A DNA stretch of 8,762 nucleotides from assembly GCA_002432795.1 (NCBI GenBank), contig DJGU01000008.1, positions 1-8,762 on the forward strand, read 5' to 3'. Positions 1 through 6,901 of this stretch are shown piece by piece (position 1 is the first letter of the stretch; each line of letters opens with the position of its first letter). The notes beneath the pieces were generated by a model that ran no database searches, was not told the DNA's origin, and saw only the letters and a program-made list of their open reading frames with translations. The DNA comes from Anaerolineaceae bacterium UBA5838 (lineage in GTDB: Bacteria; Chloroflexota; Anaerolineae; Anaerolineales; Anaerolineaceae). The translations under genes were made by a program, and so were the position numbers.

Positions 1-1355
1 ATGTTTTCGTAATGCCTGATGGCATCTTCGAAGGCGGTCAGAGTTTCGCGATTTTCAAGGTCACCAATGTGATGACTGACGAAAGCGTAATGGTCGCGAG
101 TGAGGCAGAAGGTGTTTTTGAGCTCCGTGCCGCAGGCCAGGGCTTGAATTGCGGCAGTGGGAATCTGCAGCGGTAAAGGCGCATAACCGCGGGCTCGCCG
201 CTGAATGTGGGGGACGCCTTCAATCACAGAGACAACTGAGTCGTCAATGCGGGTGTGGATTGGGCGGTCATGCAGCAGGAAGCCATCGGCAAGGGTCGAA
301 AGCCGCCGTTGGGCCTCGGCGTTGGAATAGGCGATAGGTTCTTCGCTCAGGTTGCCGCTGGTCATCACGAGCACTTTTGGGAAACCTTCCGCTGGTTCCA
401 GTAGCAGTAAATGCAGCGGGGTATAGGGCAGCATAAAGCCCAGGCGGTTTTGGTCAGGCGCAACCAAGCGCGCGAGTGCTTTACCGGCTTCAGTCGTTTC
501 GAGCAAAACGGCAGGCGCCATGGGTGAGGTGAGTAATTTTTTCTCCTCCGGGCTGACGCTGGCATACTCTTTTATCGTTTCAAGGTCGAAAGCCATCAAT
601 GCAAAGGGCTTGCCACTGCGGCGCTTGCGCAGGCGCAGTTTTTCAACGGTTTGCGAGTTTTGGGCATCACAAGCCAGGTGGAAGCCTCCCAAGCCTTTTA
701 CAGCCAGGATTTTACCTTCAGCCAGTGCTTTTCGGGCTGCCTGGATAGCATCTTCACGTTCCGCCAGCTTCTGCCCATGCTCCTCGTACCAGACCTGCGG
801 ACCGCAAAGCGGGCAGGCAATCGGCTGGGCATGGAAGCGCCGGTTGGCAGGATCCTGGTACTCTTTTGCGCAATCGGGGCAGAGCGCGAAACCCGCCATG
901 CTGGTGTTGGGACGGTCGTAAGGAATGCCAGTCACAATCGAAAACCGCGGACCGCAATTGGTGCAGTTGATGAAGGGGTAGCGGTAGCGGCGGTCTGAAG
1001 GATCAAAAAGCTCGCGGCGGCAATCCGGGCAGATATTCAAATCCGGTGACACCGGTAAGAAATCGGATGGATCATCCTGGCTGTGATGAATTTGAAATCC
1101 TGTGTGCACCTGGCAAGGCGCGTCTTCAATCATGAAACTGTCGATCACCGCAAGCGGTGGCGGGCTTTGCTGCAGGTCCTGGATGAAAGCCTGTACGTTT
1201 TGGTCAGAACCATGCAGTTCAATTTCAACACCTTGCGCGTTGTTGAGAACCCAACCGGTTAATTGAAACCTTCGCGCCAGGTTGAAAACGGCAGGTCTAA
1301 AGCCCACGCCTTGCACGATACCGGTGATATGAAGCCGCTTATTTACGATGGACAT
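1..1355 (-). CDS. hypF: Carbamoyltransferase HypF (partial, C-terminal part beyond the left edge)
   Basis: HypF makes the thiocarbamate on HypE from carbamoyl phosphate and ATP, the source of the CN ligands of the Ni-Fe site. The reading frame is open for 451 codons to the window edge; full-length HypF is about 750-780 residues. Visible domains: acylphosphatase (GIVQGVGFR at 12-20, N38), two zinc fingers with exact CX2CX18CX2C spacing (C109/C112/C131/C134 and C159/C162/C181/C184), a YrdC-like domain from about 200 to 385 (KGLGGFHLACDA, RKRRSGKPFALM), and the start of the Kae1-like domain (ACGTELKNTFCL, 408-419). I found no internal stop or frameshift in the stretches checked codon by codon. 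The ATG at 1355 is 6 bases after the hypB stop. There is no good Shine-Dalgarno, so coupling to hypB is likely. Confidence 0.96.
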   Translation of the reverse strand, partial: MSIVNKRLHITGIVQGVGFRPAVFNLARRFQLTGWVLNNAQGVEIELHGSDQNVQAFIQDLQQSPPPLAVIDSFMIEDAPCQVHTGFQIHHSQDDPSDFLPVSPDLNICPDCRRELFDPSDRRYRYPFINCTNCGPRFSIVTGIPYDRPNTSMAGFALCPDCAKEYQDPANRRFHAQPIACPLCGPQVWYEEHGQKLAEREDAIQAARKALAEGKILAVKGLGGFHLACDAQNSQTVEKLRLRKRRSGKPFALMAFDLETIKEYASVSPEEKKLLTSPMAPAVLLETTEAGKALARLVAPDQNRLGFMLPYTPLHLLLLEPAEGFPKVLVMTSGNLSEEPIAYSNAEAQRRLSTLADGFLLHDRPIHTRIDDSVVSVIEGVPHIQRRARGYAPLPLQIPTAAIQALACGTELKNTFCLTRDHYAFVSHHIGDLENRETLTAFEDAIRHYEN

Positions 1356-1361
1356 GCTTGC

Positions 1362-2021
1362 TTATTTTGTTGTTAATTTATCGGTCAACCACGCGATCCA
1401 GGCGTCAAAACCCTCACCGGTTTTGGCGCTCAGGGCAAAAGTCTTCAGGCCGGGATTGAGCATCTCGACACCCTGCTGGAAATAATCCATGCGAAAGTCG
1501 ATGTAGGGGCTTAGGTCAATCTTGTTGATGAGCAGCACGTCCAGCCCGCGGTAGATGTTGGGGTACTTGTAGGGCTTGTCATCGCCTTCGGGAATGGAAG
1601 CGATCAGGACGTTGGCATGCGTGCCGAGCTGGAAAGCGGCCGGGCAGATGAGGTTGCCGACATTCTCAACGATGATCAAATTCAGCTCTTCAAGTGGGAG
1701 CTCCGCCAGCGCCAGTTCGATCATGTTGGCGTCGAGATGGCAATCTCCGCCAGTGTTGATCTGGACTGCAGGGATGCCGGCAGCGACGATTTTGTCAGCG
1801 TCAATCGTGACGGGCGCGGTATCGCCCTCTATCACGCCAAGTTTGATATCCGCAGGCAGGCTTTTGATGGTTTCAAGGATGACGCTGGTTTTTCCGGCTC
1901 CTGGCGAAGCCATGAGGTTGATGCCATACACTTGGTTTCGGTCCAGGATAGCCTGGTTGTTTCGAGCCAGTCGATCATTGGAGTCCATGATTCGTTTTAC
2001 AATTTCAACGCGTTGGGGCAT
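1362..2021 (-). CDS. hypB: Hydrogenase nickel incorporation GTPase HypB
   Basis: This 219-residue SIMIBI-class GTPase drives nickel delivery to the hydrogenase large-subunit precursor. The Walker A loop is SPGAGKTS (39-46), the switch region around EGDTAPVTIDADK (65-77), and NKID (166-169) gives guanine specificity. The G-domain metal site shows C94-H95 in GGDCHLDA and C126 in VGNLICPAAF. The N-terminal CXXCGC nickel motif of E. coli HypB and the His-rich stretch of some relatives are both absent, so only the G-domain site remains and nickel storage is unlikely. GAGAGG-like purines inside the last hypA codons, about 8 bases ahead, serve as the ribosome binding site. hypF begins 6 bases after the stop. 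Confidence 0.97.
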   Translation of the reverse strand: MPQRVEIVKRIMDSNDRLARNNQAILDRNQVYGINLMASPGAGKTSVILETIKSLPADIKLGVIEGDTAPVTIDADKIVAAGIPAVQINTGGDCHLDANMIELALAELPLEELNLIIVENVGNLICPAAFQLGTHANVLIASIPEGDDKPYKYPNIYRGLDVLLINKIDLSPYIDFRMDYFQQGVEMLNPGLKTFALSAKTGEGFDAWIAWLTDKLTTK

Positions 2022-2375
2022 TTAAGCTTCCTCTCTGAGTATGTCAATATGATGCACCAGCAATTCTTCGCCACTTTCAATGAAGACATCCGGACTCTGG
2101 CAGTCAGGGCAGGGCTGTAGTATCTCGCCCAGAGGATACTGGTGATCACAGGATTTACAGTGCAAGATGGCAAGGCGACGATCGAAGTGAAGTTTTGCGC
2201 CTTCACAGACAGTTCCCTGGCTAATGTGGTCCCAGTAGAACTGCACAGAATCGTCCACAATCGACGATAGTTGACCGATTACGAGGTAGATATCCGTAAC
2301 CTTCGAGCCATGATTTTCCTGTGCAGCCTGGTTAGCGATGCTCAGGATGCTTTCGGTGATAGCCAATTCATGCAT
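2022..2375 (-). CDS. hypA: Hydrogenase nickel incorporation protein HypA
   Basis: This 117-residue nickel chaperone hands Ni to the hydrogenase large subunit together with HypB. It opens with MHE, whose H2 (with the N-terminus) is the nickel site in HypA proteins, followed by the family-typical LAITESIL. The structural zinc site is complete: C73 and C76 (CKSC), C89 and C92 (CPDC). Length is that of the family. No Shine-Dalgarno is visible before the ATG (CGGTATAATACCCCT), so translation may depend on the protease gene 7 bases upstream or on a leaderless start. The TAA stop abuts the hypB ATG with no spacer, a tight coupling typical of hypAB pairs whose products interact. Confidence 0.97.
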   Translation of the reverse strand: MHELAITESILSIANQAAQENHGSKVTDIYLVIGQLSSIVDDSVQFYWDHISQGTVCEGAKLHFDRRLAILHCKSCDHQYPLGEILQPCPDCQSPDVFIESGEELLVHHIDILREEA

Positions 2376-2381
2376 AGGGGT

Positions 2382-2387
2382 ATTATA
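2382..2387 (-). promoter_or_regulatory. Candidate -10 element placed for a leaderless hypA transcript
   Basis: A perfect TATAAT on the minus strand overlaps the protease stop codon. Exactly six bases separate it from the hypA ATG, so initiation at the usual distance would start on the A of ATG. No recognisable -35 hexamer is seen 17 bases upstream (GCTAAC there) and no TGn extension. hypA has no Shine-Dalgarno, which fits a leaderless message but also fits translational coupling. Chance occurrence is quite possible. Confidence 0.3.
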
Positions 2388-2874
2388 CCGTCAGAGTAAG
2401 GTGTGTTAGCACGCGTGAGAAAGCCTGTGCGACCAGGCCGGTTGTTTTTGTTGAAAGGGACTGTGTGAAGCGAAATGAATATCCTCGCACGCTTAACATC
2501 CACGCTGCAGGAATTTTTTTGCCAAGTACATGTGCAATAGCGAGGAATTCACCGGGGCTCATATGATGCGTGAAGGCTGAGTGTGTTTGATCAGGAATAA
2601 CTTCTTCAAAGACCAACTCGGGCAAGCCGGGAGAATTGTGGGCGTCGATGAATATGAGTTCTTGGTAGTCACTAATATCGTCAGCCATTTCAGGCAAGAG
2701 TTGGAACAGGTAGAGCAAGGTCAAACTACTGTCTGGCGTGGAAACCTGCTCTCCGGGATATTGTGGGGTCTCAAGCCCAACCTGATCAGCAAGTTTGTTA
2801 AGGATATGCCAGCCGGCACCGTCATCTTCGCGGTCGCGGTTTCCGTAGGCGATAATCAGTGTTTTTTGTCCCAT
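2383..2874 (-). CDS. Hydrogenase maturation endopeptidase (HoxW/HycI family, peptidase M52)
   Basis: This 163-residue protease is expected to clip the C-terminal tail of HoxH after nickel insertion. The N-terminal motif GNRDREDDGAG (residues 11-21) matches G-N-x-L-x-x-D-[DE]-G-x-G, with D18 as the likely nickel-sensing ligand. IDAHNSP supplies D77, and THHMSPGEFL supplies H103 or H104. These three sites correspond to the metal ligands known in HybD and HycI. The long insert before residue 70 is typical of HoxW-like members. The ATG is preceded by AGGAAAG about 6 bases away, directly after the terminator T-run. The stop lies 7 bases before hypA. HoxW is the natural name given the adjacent HoxH, but the sub-family cannot be proved by eye. 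Confidence 0.88.
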   Translation of the reverse strand: MGQKTLIIAYGNRDREDDGAGWHILNKLADQVGLETPQYPGEQVSTPDSSLTLLYLFQLLPEMADDISDYQELIFIDAHNSPGLPELVFEEVIPDQTHSAFTHHMSPGEFLAIAHVLGKKIPAAWMLSVRGYSFRFTQSLSTKTTGLVAQAFSRVLTHLTLTV

Positions 2875-2886
2875 ATACTTTCCTGT

Positions 2887-2917
2887 AAAAAAACCTCCCC
2901 GTTCAGCGGGGAGGTTT
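2887..2917 (-). terminator. Intrinsic-terminator-like hairpin between hoxH and the maturation genes
   Basis: On the minus strand an 11-bp perfect stem, AAACCTCCCCG paired with its complement around a 5-base loop, spans 2891-2917. It is followed without a break by a run of T (seven T including the stem end, down to 2887). This is the standard form of a rho-independent terminator for leftward transcription. It fills much of the 63-base gap between the hoxH stop and the protease start, and its T-run ends 12 bases before the protease ATG. On the plus strand the stem is followed only by TTTACACC, so it points leftward. It may end part of the transcripts after the structural genes, or protect their 3' end. 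Confidence 0.8.
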
Positions 2918-2937
2918 ACACCATAGTTTGGTTTGAT

Positions 2938-4362
2938 CTACCGCCTCAGGGTCTGGGTCAGGTTGCCCTGGTGATCGTAGATCGTGACCTCCAGAGGCAT
3001 CTGCCCTACCGCATGAGTGGAGCAGGAGAGGCAGGGGTCATGAGCGCGAATAGCGTGTTCGACGCGATTGAGCATGCCTTCTTTGACATCAGGACCGTGA
3101 ACATATTCCTTGGCAACCAGATCAACAGCCTTGCTCATGGCATAGTTGTTGTGTCCGGTTGAGACGATCAGGTTCACCTTGGTGAGCTGTCCGTACTCGT
3201 TGGCAGTGTAGTCGTGGATCAGGGTACCGCGCGGGGCTTCAATGACGCCAACGCCGTGCCCAACTGGATTCTGGTGTGTGTTGAGGATGTCATTGCTGAG
3301 AATATCCGGATCGTCAAGCAGTACATGTACACGTTCCGCTGCAAAGAGGGCTTCGATCATGCGGGCGTAGTGATAATGAAGCGTGTTCTCAACTGGTGCA
3401 CCATTGTTGATGGCTTTGAAGACTTTTAGTTCTTCATTAGCCATCGGGGTCTCAATGTTTTCAATCATGTTAATGCGACCAAGCGGACCGACCCGATAGA
3501 CACCTTCGGGGAAGCCGAGTTTCTTGTAGTAGGGGAACTTCAGGTAAGACCAAGGCTCCACATGCTCGGCGATGTAATCGAGGTAATTCTGTGCGTTGAA
3601 GATCTCCAACTCTTCACCAGTGCGGCTCTTCAGGCGGATATCGCCATTATAAAGCTCGAGACCTTTGCTCGGGGTGATCAAGCCGAGGTAACCAGTGGGG
3701 AAGACGGCAAACTTGTCAACAGTTTCCTGATTGGCTTCCGCCCAGTCCTTGACGATTTTGATGCCAATTTTGGTGGTCTCAATTTGGGCGTCCAGATCAG
3801 CCAGAATGCGGTCCCGACCTGCAGAGGTCAGCGTGCGGTTTACGCCGCCAGGAATTGCGAAGGTAGGGTGGATCGAGCGTTCACCCAACTCAGAAATAAT
3901 CGCCTGACCGAACTTGCGCAGACGCACAGCTTTGACAGTCAGGTCAGGATCAGCCTGGATCAGTCCGACGACGTTGCGGATAGCAGGATCGGCGTCAAAT
4001 CCGAGCAACAGATCTGGACCGGCAAGCTCGAAGAAGTGCATGCCATGGCTTTGAATGATCTGACCCATGTGCATGAGTTCGCGAAGCAAACTGGCAGGGC
4101 GGGGTGGAGGGCAGCCGAGTACGATGTCGCCGGCTTTGGCAGCAGCCAGATGATGGCTGACCGGGCAAATGCCGCAAATACGGGGTGTGATTTGCTGCAT
4201 CTCGGTGACAAGGCGACCTTCACAGAATTTCTCGAAGCCCCTGAATTCGTTGACATGGAAGTAAGCATGCTCAACAGAGCCATCTTCATTCATGTGGATG
4301 GTCACTTTGGCATGACCTTCTATCCGTGTAACTGGTTCGATTGTAATTTTTTGGGTAACCAT
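2938..4362 (-). CDS. hoxH: [NiFe]-hydrogenase large subunit, HoxH/HydL type
   Basis: This 474-residue catalytic subunit makes or splits H2 at a Ni-Fe(CN)2CO centre. The N-terminal ligand motif is RICGICPVSHH (C63 and C66, with H70), and the C-terminal one is DPCLSCSTH (C444 and C447). The 24 residues after H450 (AVGQMPLE to the end) form the propeptide expected to be removed by the maturation protease once nickel is in. VTRIEGH at residues 11-17 is the usual large-subunit opening. There is no sign of truncation. AGGAG overlaps the hoxY stop codon and lies 6 bases before the ATG; a second ATG four bases further upstream is out of frame. The gene is followed by a terminator-like hairpin and then by a protease gene that matches its need for processing. 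Family level is certain; subgroup is by context. Confidence 0.97.
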   Translation of the reverse strand: MVTQKITIEPVTRIEGHAKVTIHMNEDGSVEHAYFHVNEFRGFEKFCEGRLVTEMQQITPRICGICPVSHHLAAAKAGDIVLGCPPPRPASLLRELMHMGQIIQSHGMHFFELAGPDLLLGFDADPAIRNVVGLIQADPDLTVKAVRLRKFGQAIISELGERSIHPTFAIPGGVNRTLTSAGRDRILADLDAQIETTKIGIKIVKDWAEANQETVDKFAVFPTGYLGLITPSKGLELYNGDIRLKSRTGEELEIFNAQNYLDYIAEHVEPWSYLKFPYYKKLGFPEGVYRVGPLGRINMIENIETPMANEELKVFKAINNGAPVENTLHYHYARMIEALFAAERVHVLLDDPDILSNDILNTHQNPVGHGVGVIEAPRGTLIHDYTANEYGQLTKVNLIVSTGHNNYAMSKAVDLVAKEYVHGPDVKEGMLNRVEHAIRAHDPCLSCSTHAVGQMPLEVTIYDHQGNLTQTLRR

Positions 4363-4371
4363 TCATTTCTC

Positions 4372-4914
4372 CTAATGCCAGTCGTTGAATTCGCCGTCGA
4401 CATTGGGCATTCTGCCTTGAGCCAATTCAGCTAATACGTAAAAAATTGCGTCTGCGCTTGGGGCACATCCGGGCAGGAAGACATCCACTTTGACGACATC
4501 GCTGACTGGGCGGACGTGCACTGGTGTGGAAAGTTCCGGATCATTGGGAATCATGCCACTTTCGTCGGTGCTTTCAGTTTCAATGTAAGCGCGTTTGAGG
4601 GCTTCCTCAGCACCCGGGAAGTTGCGCATGGCAGGTACACCACCAAACACAGCGCAGTCACCTAGCGCAACCAGGATCTTGCAACGTTCGCGCATCTTGA
4701 TCGCGACTTCTTCATTGTAGGTGTTTGTAATGCCGCCTTCAAGGATGCCGACATCTACACCACTCTCATCCGGCTCTTTGAGGTCGGTGATCGGCGTAGA
4801 GCGTAAATCGACCAGTTTGGTCAGTTCAATGATGCGCTCATCCATATCCAGAAATGACATGTGGCAACCGGCACAGCCAGCGAGCCAATCTGATGCAACT
4901 TTTGGTTTTGTCAT
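4372..4914 (-). CDS. hoxY: [NiFe]-hydrogenase small subunit, HoxY type (group 3, cytoplasmic)
   Basis: This 180-residue protein passes electrons to and from the Ni-Fe site in HoxH. The four ligands of the proximal [4Fe-4S] cluster are visible: C14 and C17 in CAGCHMSF, C87 in GDCAVFGG and C150 in PGCAPSAD. There is no twin-arginine signal peptide and no C-terminal domain for medial and distal clusters, as expected for the short small subunits of soluble group 3 enzymes. The length agrees with HoxY. AGGAAA lies a few bases before the ATG, in a 37-base gap after the NuoG-like gene. The TAG stop overlaps the ribosome binding site of hoxH, so the two subunits are probably translated in step. The family call is firm; the subgroup (3d or a bifurcating HydS type) rests on the neighbours. 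Confidence 0.96.
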   Translation of the reverse strand: MTKPKVASDWLAGCAGCHMSFLDMDERIIELTKLVDLRSTPITDLKEPDESGVDVGILEGGITNTYNEEVAIKMRERCKILVALGDCAVFGGVPAMRNFPGAEEALKRAYIETESTDESGMIPNDPELSTPVHVRPVSDVVKVDVFLPGCAPSADAIFYVLAELAQGRMPNVDGEFNDWH

Positions 4915-4951
4915 ATGTTTCCTTTCAACCTGCGTTTATTCGTTCAGTCGG

Positions 4952-6880
4952 TTATGACAAAACGATTGCAGCTACTTTTTCTTCAACAGCGGCGCGCCAT
5001 GCTTCGGAGAGAGCAAGTCCCGATTTATTAGCGAGGCTTTTCATGACATCCAACACGGGCAGGTTGCCATCGGCGGCTTGGATGGCTTGCTGATTGAGCC
5101 CAAGCTTGCCTTCCGAAGTGAGGTAATGTCCTTCCTGTTCCGCCCAGATGGTGCAGGGGAGAACAACATCAGCAATCTCAGTAAATTCAGACGCATAACT
5201 TGCCTGCACGATCTTGAATTCACTGCCAGCCAGGGCATCGCGGGTGTGGTCACAAGCATGGCCATCACCAAGCGCCAGGTAAAAGACGGGCGTGGACATT
5301 GGTTGCGCATCCAGTTTGTAACCCAGAAGAGCTCCAGCAAAATTGTTGCCTTTGCCCTTGAGTGTGACAACCTTCGCGCCAATTTCACGGGCAAGCTGAA
5401 CGAGTTTGTGGAAGGCCGGAAGGTTTTCTGCTTTAGCAAATTCTTTACCAATCACGATGACTGGTTTCTGGCTTTCCTTGAGCTGTCCAAGAATCCGTTC
5501 AGCACGTTCGGGTTTGAAACCAAGGTTTTGCAGTTTTGCGGGTAAATCTGGATCCTCTGCTTGTGCATAACTTTGCAAGAGGTCAACCACAGCAGCATAA
5601 TCAGTGCCGACGTATTCAAGTTTGTTGGAAGACCAATCGCCAATACTGGTGCGGGTGCTGTTGGCAATGAACATTTTCAGGTCATTCATAGCCTGGCGCT
5701 TGAGGAAGTAACCGGCAACCTGGTGATCTTTGACTAAATCGGTGCCAAGAACAATGGCAATGTCGCAGTCTTTTAGAGCGGAGAGGTCGGATTCAAAAGC
5801 ACCAATCTCATTTGCTAGTTTTGCGCTGGTAAGGGCGGTTTGATCATGACCAAGCAGTGTTACCTGTTCAGCGTTAAAATGATCTGCAAAAAACTCATGG
5901 AAAGCGCTTAGTGCTTCGATGGGCTGTCGGGGAGAAATATGAGCGCTGATTTCATTGCTGGCGTGGGCTTTAAGCTGGACGGAGATTGCGGTAAGTGCTT
6001 CATCCCAGCCGATCGGTTCAAGTTGGTCATTTCTGCGGACCATGGGGCTGGTGATGCGTTTGCGATTATCTGCTACCGGTTTGTAGCGACCGTCGTAACA
6101 GAGCAAGCTCTCATTTGAGCCCAAATCGAGGTTACCATCAATGCGCACAAGGCGATTGTCACGGGTTTTGACCACACGTTCACAACCAAGACTGCAGTCC
6201 ATACAAACAGAGTTGACATATGTCAAATCAGTTTCACGACCCATGTAGGCACTGCGGCGATCTATGAGAGCACCGGTTGGGCAAAATTGTTCGCAGTTAC
6301 CGCAGGAAATACAGGTACTTTCGCCAAGGGGCACGTTGTTATCAGCAATCAGGATGCTACCTGAGCCGCGTTCCTCAAAACCCAGTGTGGCATTGCCAAC
6401 TAATTCAGTACAGGCACGCACGCAGCGTCGACAGAGGATACAGCGGTTGTTGTCCAGGATGAAATCGGGATGAGAAGCGTCTACCATGAATGGCTTATAG
6501 GCGGGAGTGATTGGCCAGTGCGTCATGCCTTCGTCATAGGCAGCTTGCTGCAGGACACAATCACCGTCGGTATCCTGGCAATACATGCAGAAGTGGTTGC
6601 GCTCGCTAAAAATCATTGATAGGATGAATTCTCGGGCGGATTTTGTTTTGTCCGTGTCAGTATGGACAACCTGACCATTAGTTGCAGGCACAACACAAGA
6701 CGGCTGGAGGGTGCGTGCCCCCTCGACTTCTACCAGGCAAAGGCGGCAAGACCCGTAGGGAACCAGCTTGGGGTGATAACAGAGGGTCGGCACATTAAAT
6801 CCAGCTTTGCGGACCGCATCAAGGATTGTGGAGCCAGCTTCGACTTCAACGGGTTGTCCGTTAACTGTTAGTTGAATCAT
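4952..6880 (-). CDS. NuoG-like iron-sulfur electron-transfer subunit (HoxU-type N-terminus plus short MopB-like domain)
   Basis: This 642-residue protein would carry electrons between the flavin subunit and the hydrogenase small subunit. In order: a [2Fe-2S] ferredoxin domain (C34, C45, C48, C62); a His-Cys [4Fe-4S] site with HoxU-type spacing (H96, C98, C101, C108); two ferredoxin [4Fe-4S] motifs (C147/C150/C153/C157 and C190/C193/C196/C200); and an Fe4S4 motif of molybdopterin oxidoreductases (C226/C229/C233 and C261), equivalent to NuoG cluster N7. From about residue 275 a reduced MopB-like region follows, with the typical entry ITSPMVRRND and GWDEAL. No Mo-ligating Cys/Sec is evident, and the chain ends without the usual C-terminal cofactor-binding domain, so this half is probably structural. 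HoxU is only about 240 residues; this length is nearer mitochondrial-type NuoG. Start: AAGGAG lies 8 bases before the ATG. A formate dehydrogenase alpha subunit was considered and is unlikely in this operon. Confidence 0.93.
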   Translation of the reverse strand: MIQLTVNGQPVEVEAGSTILDAVRKAGFNVPTLCYHPKLVPYGSCRLCLVEVEGARTLQPSCVVPATNGQVVHTDTDKTKSAREFILSMIFSERNHFCMYCQDTDGDCVLQQAAYDEGMTHWPITPAYKPFMVDASHPDFILDNNRCILCRRCVRACTELVGNATLGFEERGSGSILIADNNVPLGESTCISCGNCEQFCPTGALIDRRSAYMGRETDLTYVNSVCMDCSLGCERVVKTRDNRLVRIDGNLDLGSNESLLCYDGRYKPVADNRKRITSPMVRRNDQLEPIGWDEALTAISVQLKAHASNEISAHISPRQPIEALSAFHEFFADHFNAEQVTLLGHDQTALTSAKLANEIGAFESDLSALKDCDIAIVLGTDLVKDHQVAGYFLKRQAMNDLKMFIANSTRTSIGDWSSNKLEYVGTDYAAVVDLLQSYAQAEDPDLPAKLQNLGFKPERAERILGQLKESQKPVIVIGKEFAKAENLPAFHKLVQLAREIGAKVVTLKGKGNNFAGALLGYKLDAQPMSTPVFYLALGDGHACDHTRDALAGSEFKIVQASYASEFTEIADVVLPCTIWAEQEGHYLTSEGKLGLNQQAIQAADGNLPVLDVMKSLANKSGLALSEAWRAAVEEKVAAIVLS

Positions 6881-6888
6881 TAATTTTT

Positions 6889-6894
6889 CTCCTT
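6889..6894 (-). promoter_or_regulatory. Strong Shine-Dalgarno of the NuoG-like gene
   Basis: AAGGAG on the minus strand, 8 bases before the ATG at 6880, in the 21-base gap after the NuoF-like gene. It supports the chosen start and independent ribosome entry. Confidence 0.75.
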
Positions 6895-6901
6895 GCTTCT
6901 C

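Noticed and set aside
1..1355. Possible broken hypF, because only short leftward frames stand out in this region
   Set aside because: The frame from the ATG at 1355 is continuous to the window edge in the stretches checked, with all expected motifs in order; it is cut by the window, not by mutation.
1576..2120. Plus-strand open frames of 149 and 167 codons opposite hypB and hypA
   Set aside because: Low-complexity, Ser/Ala-rich or unrecognisable products that mirror conserved HypB and HypA codons; no ribosome site or context.
2887..2917. Inverted repeat as a CRISPR repeat, transposon end or riboswitch
   Set aside because: It occurs once, has no flanking duplication, and the T-run directly after the stem fits an intrinsic terminator.
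3562..4434. Open frame of 290 codons on the plus strand, opposite hoxH
   Set aside because: It lies fully antisense to a certain gene, has no recognisable domain, and is explained by the codon pattern of hoxH.
4915..4951. Possible regulatory element in the 37-base gap before hoxY
   Set aside because: Apart from the AGGAAA ribosome site I see no hairpin, repeat or promoter-like pair.
4952..6880. Formate dehydrogenase alpha subunit
   Set aside because: The N-terminal Fe-S layout also occurs there, but the MopB part is too short, the Mo-ligand is not apparent, and the gene sits between a NuoF-like and a HoxY gene.
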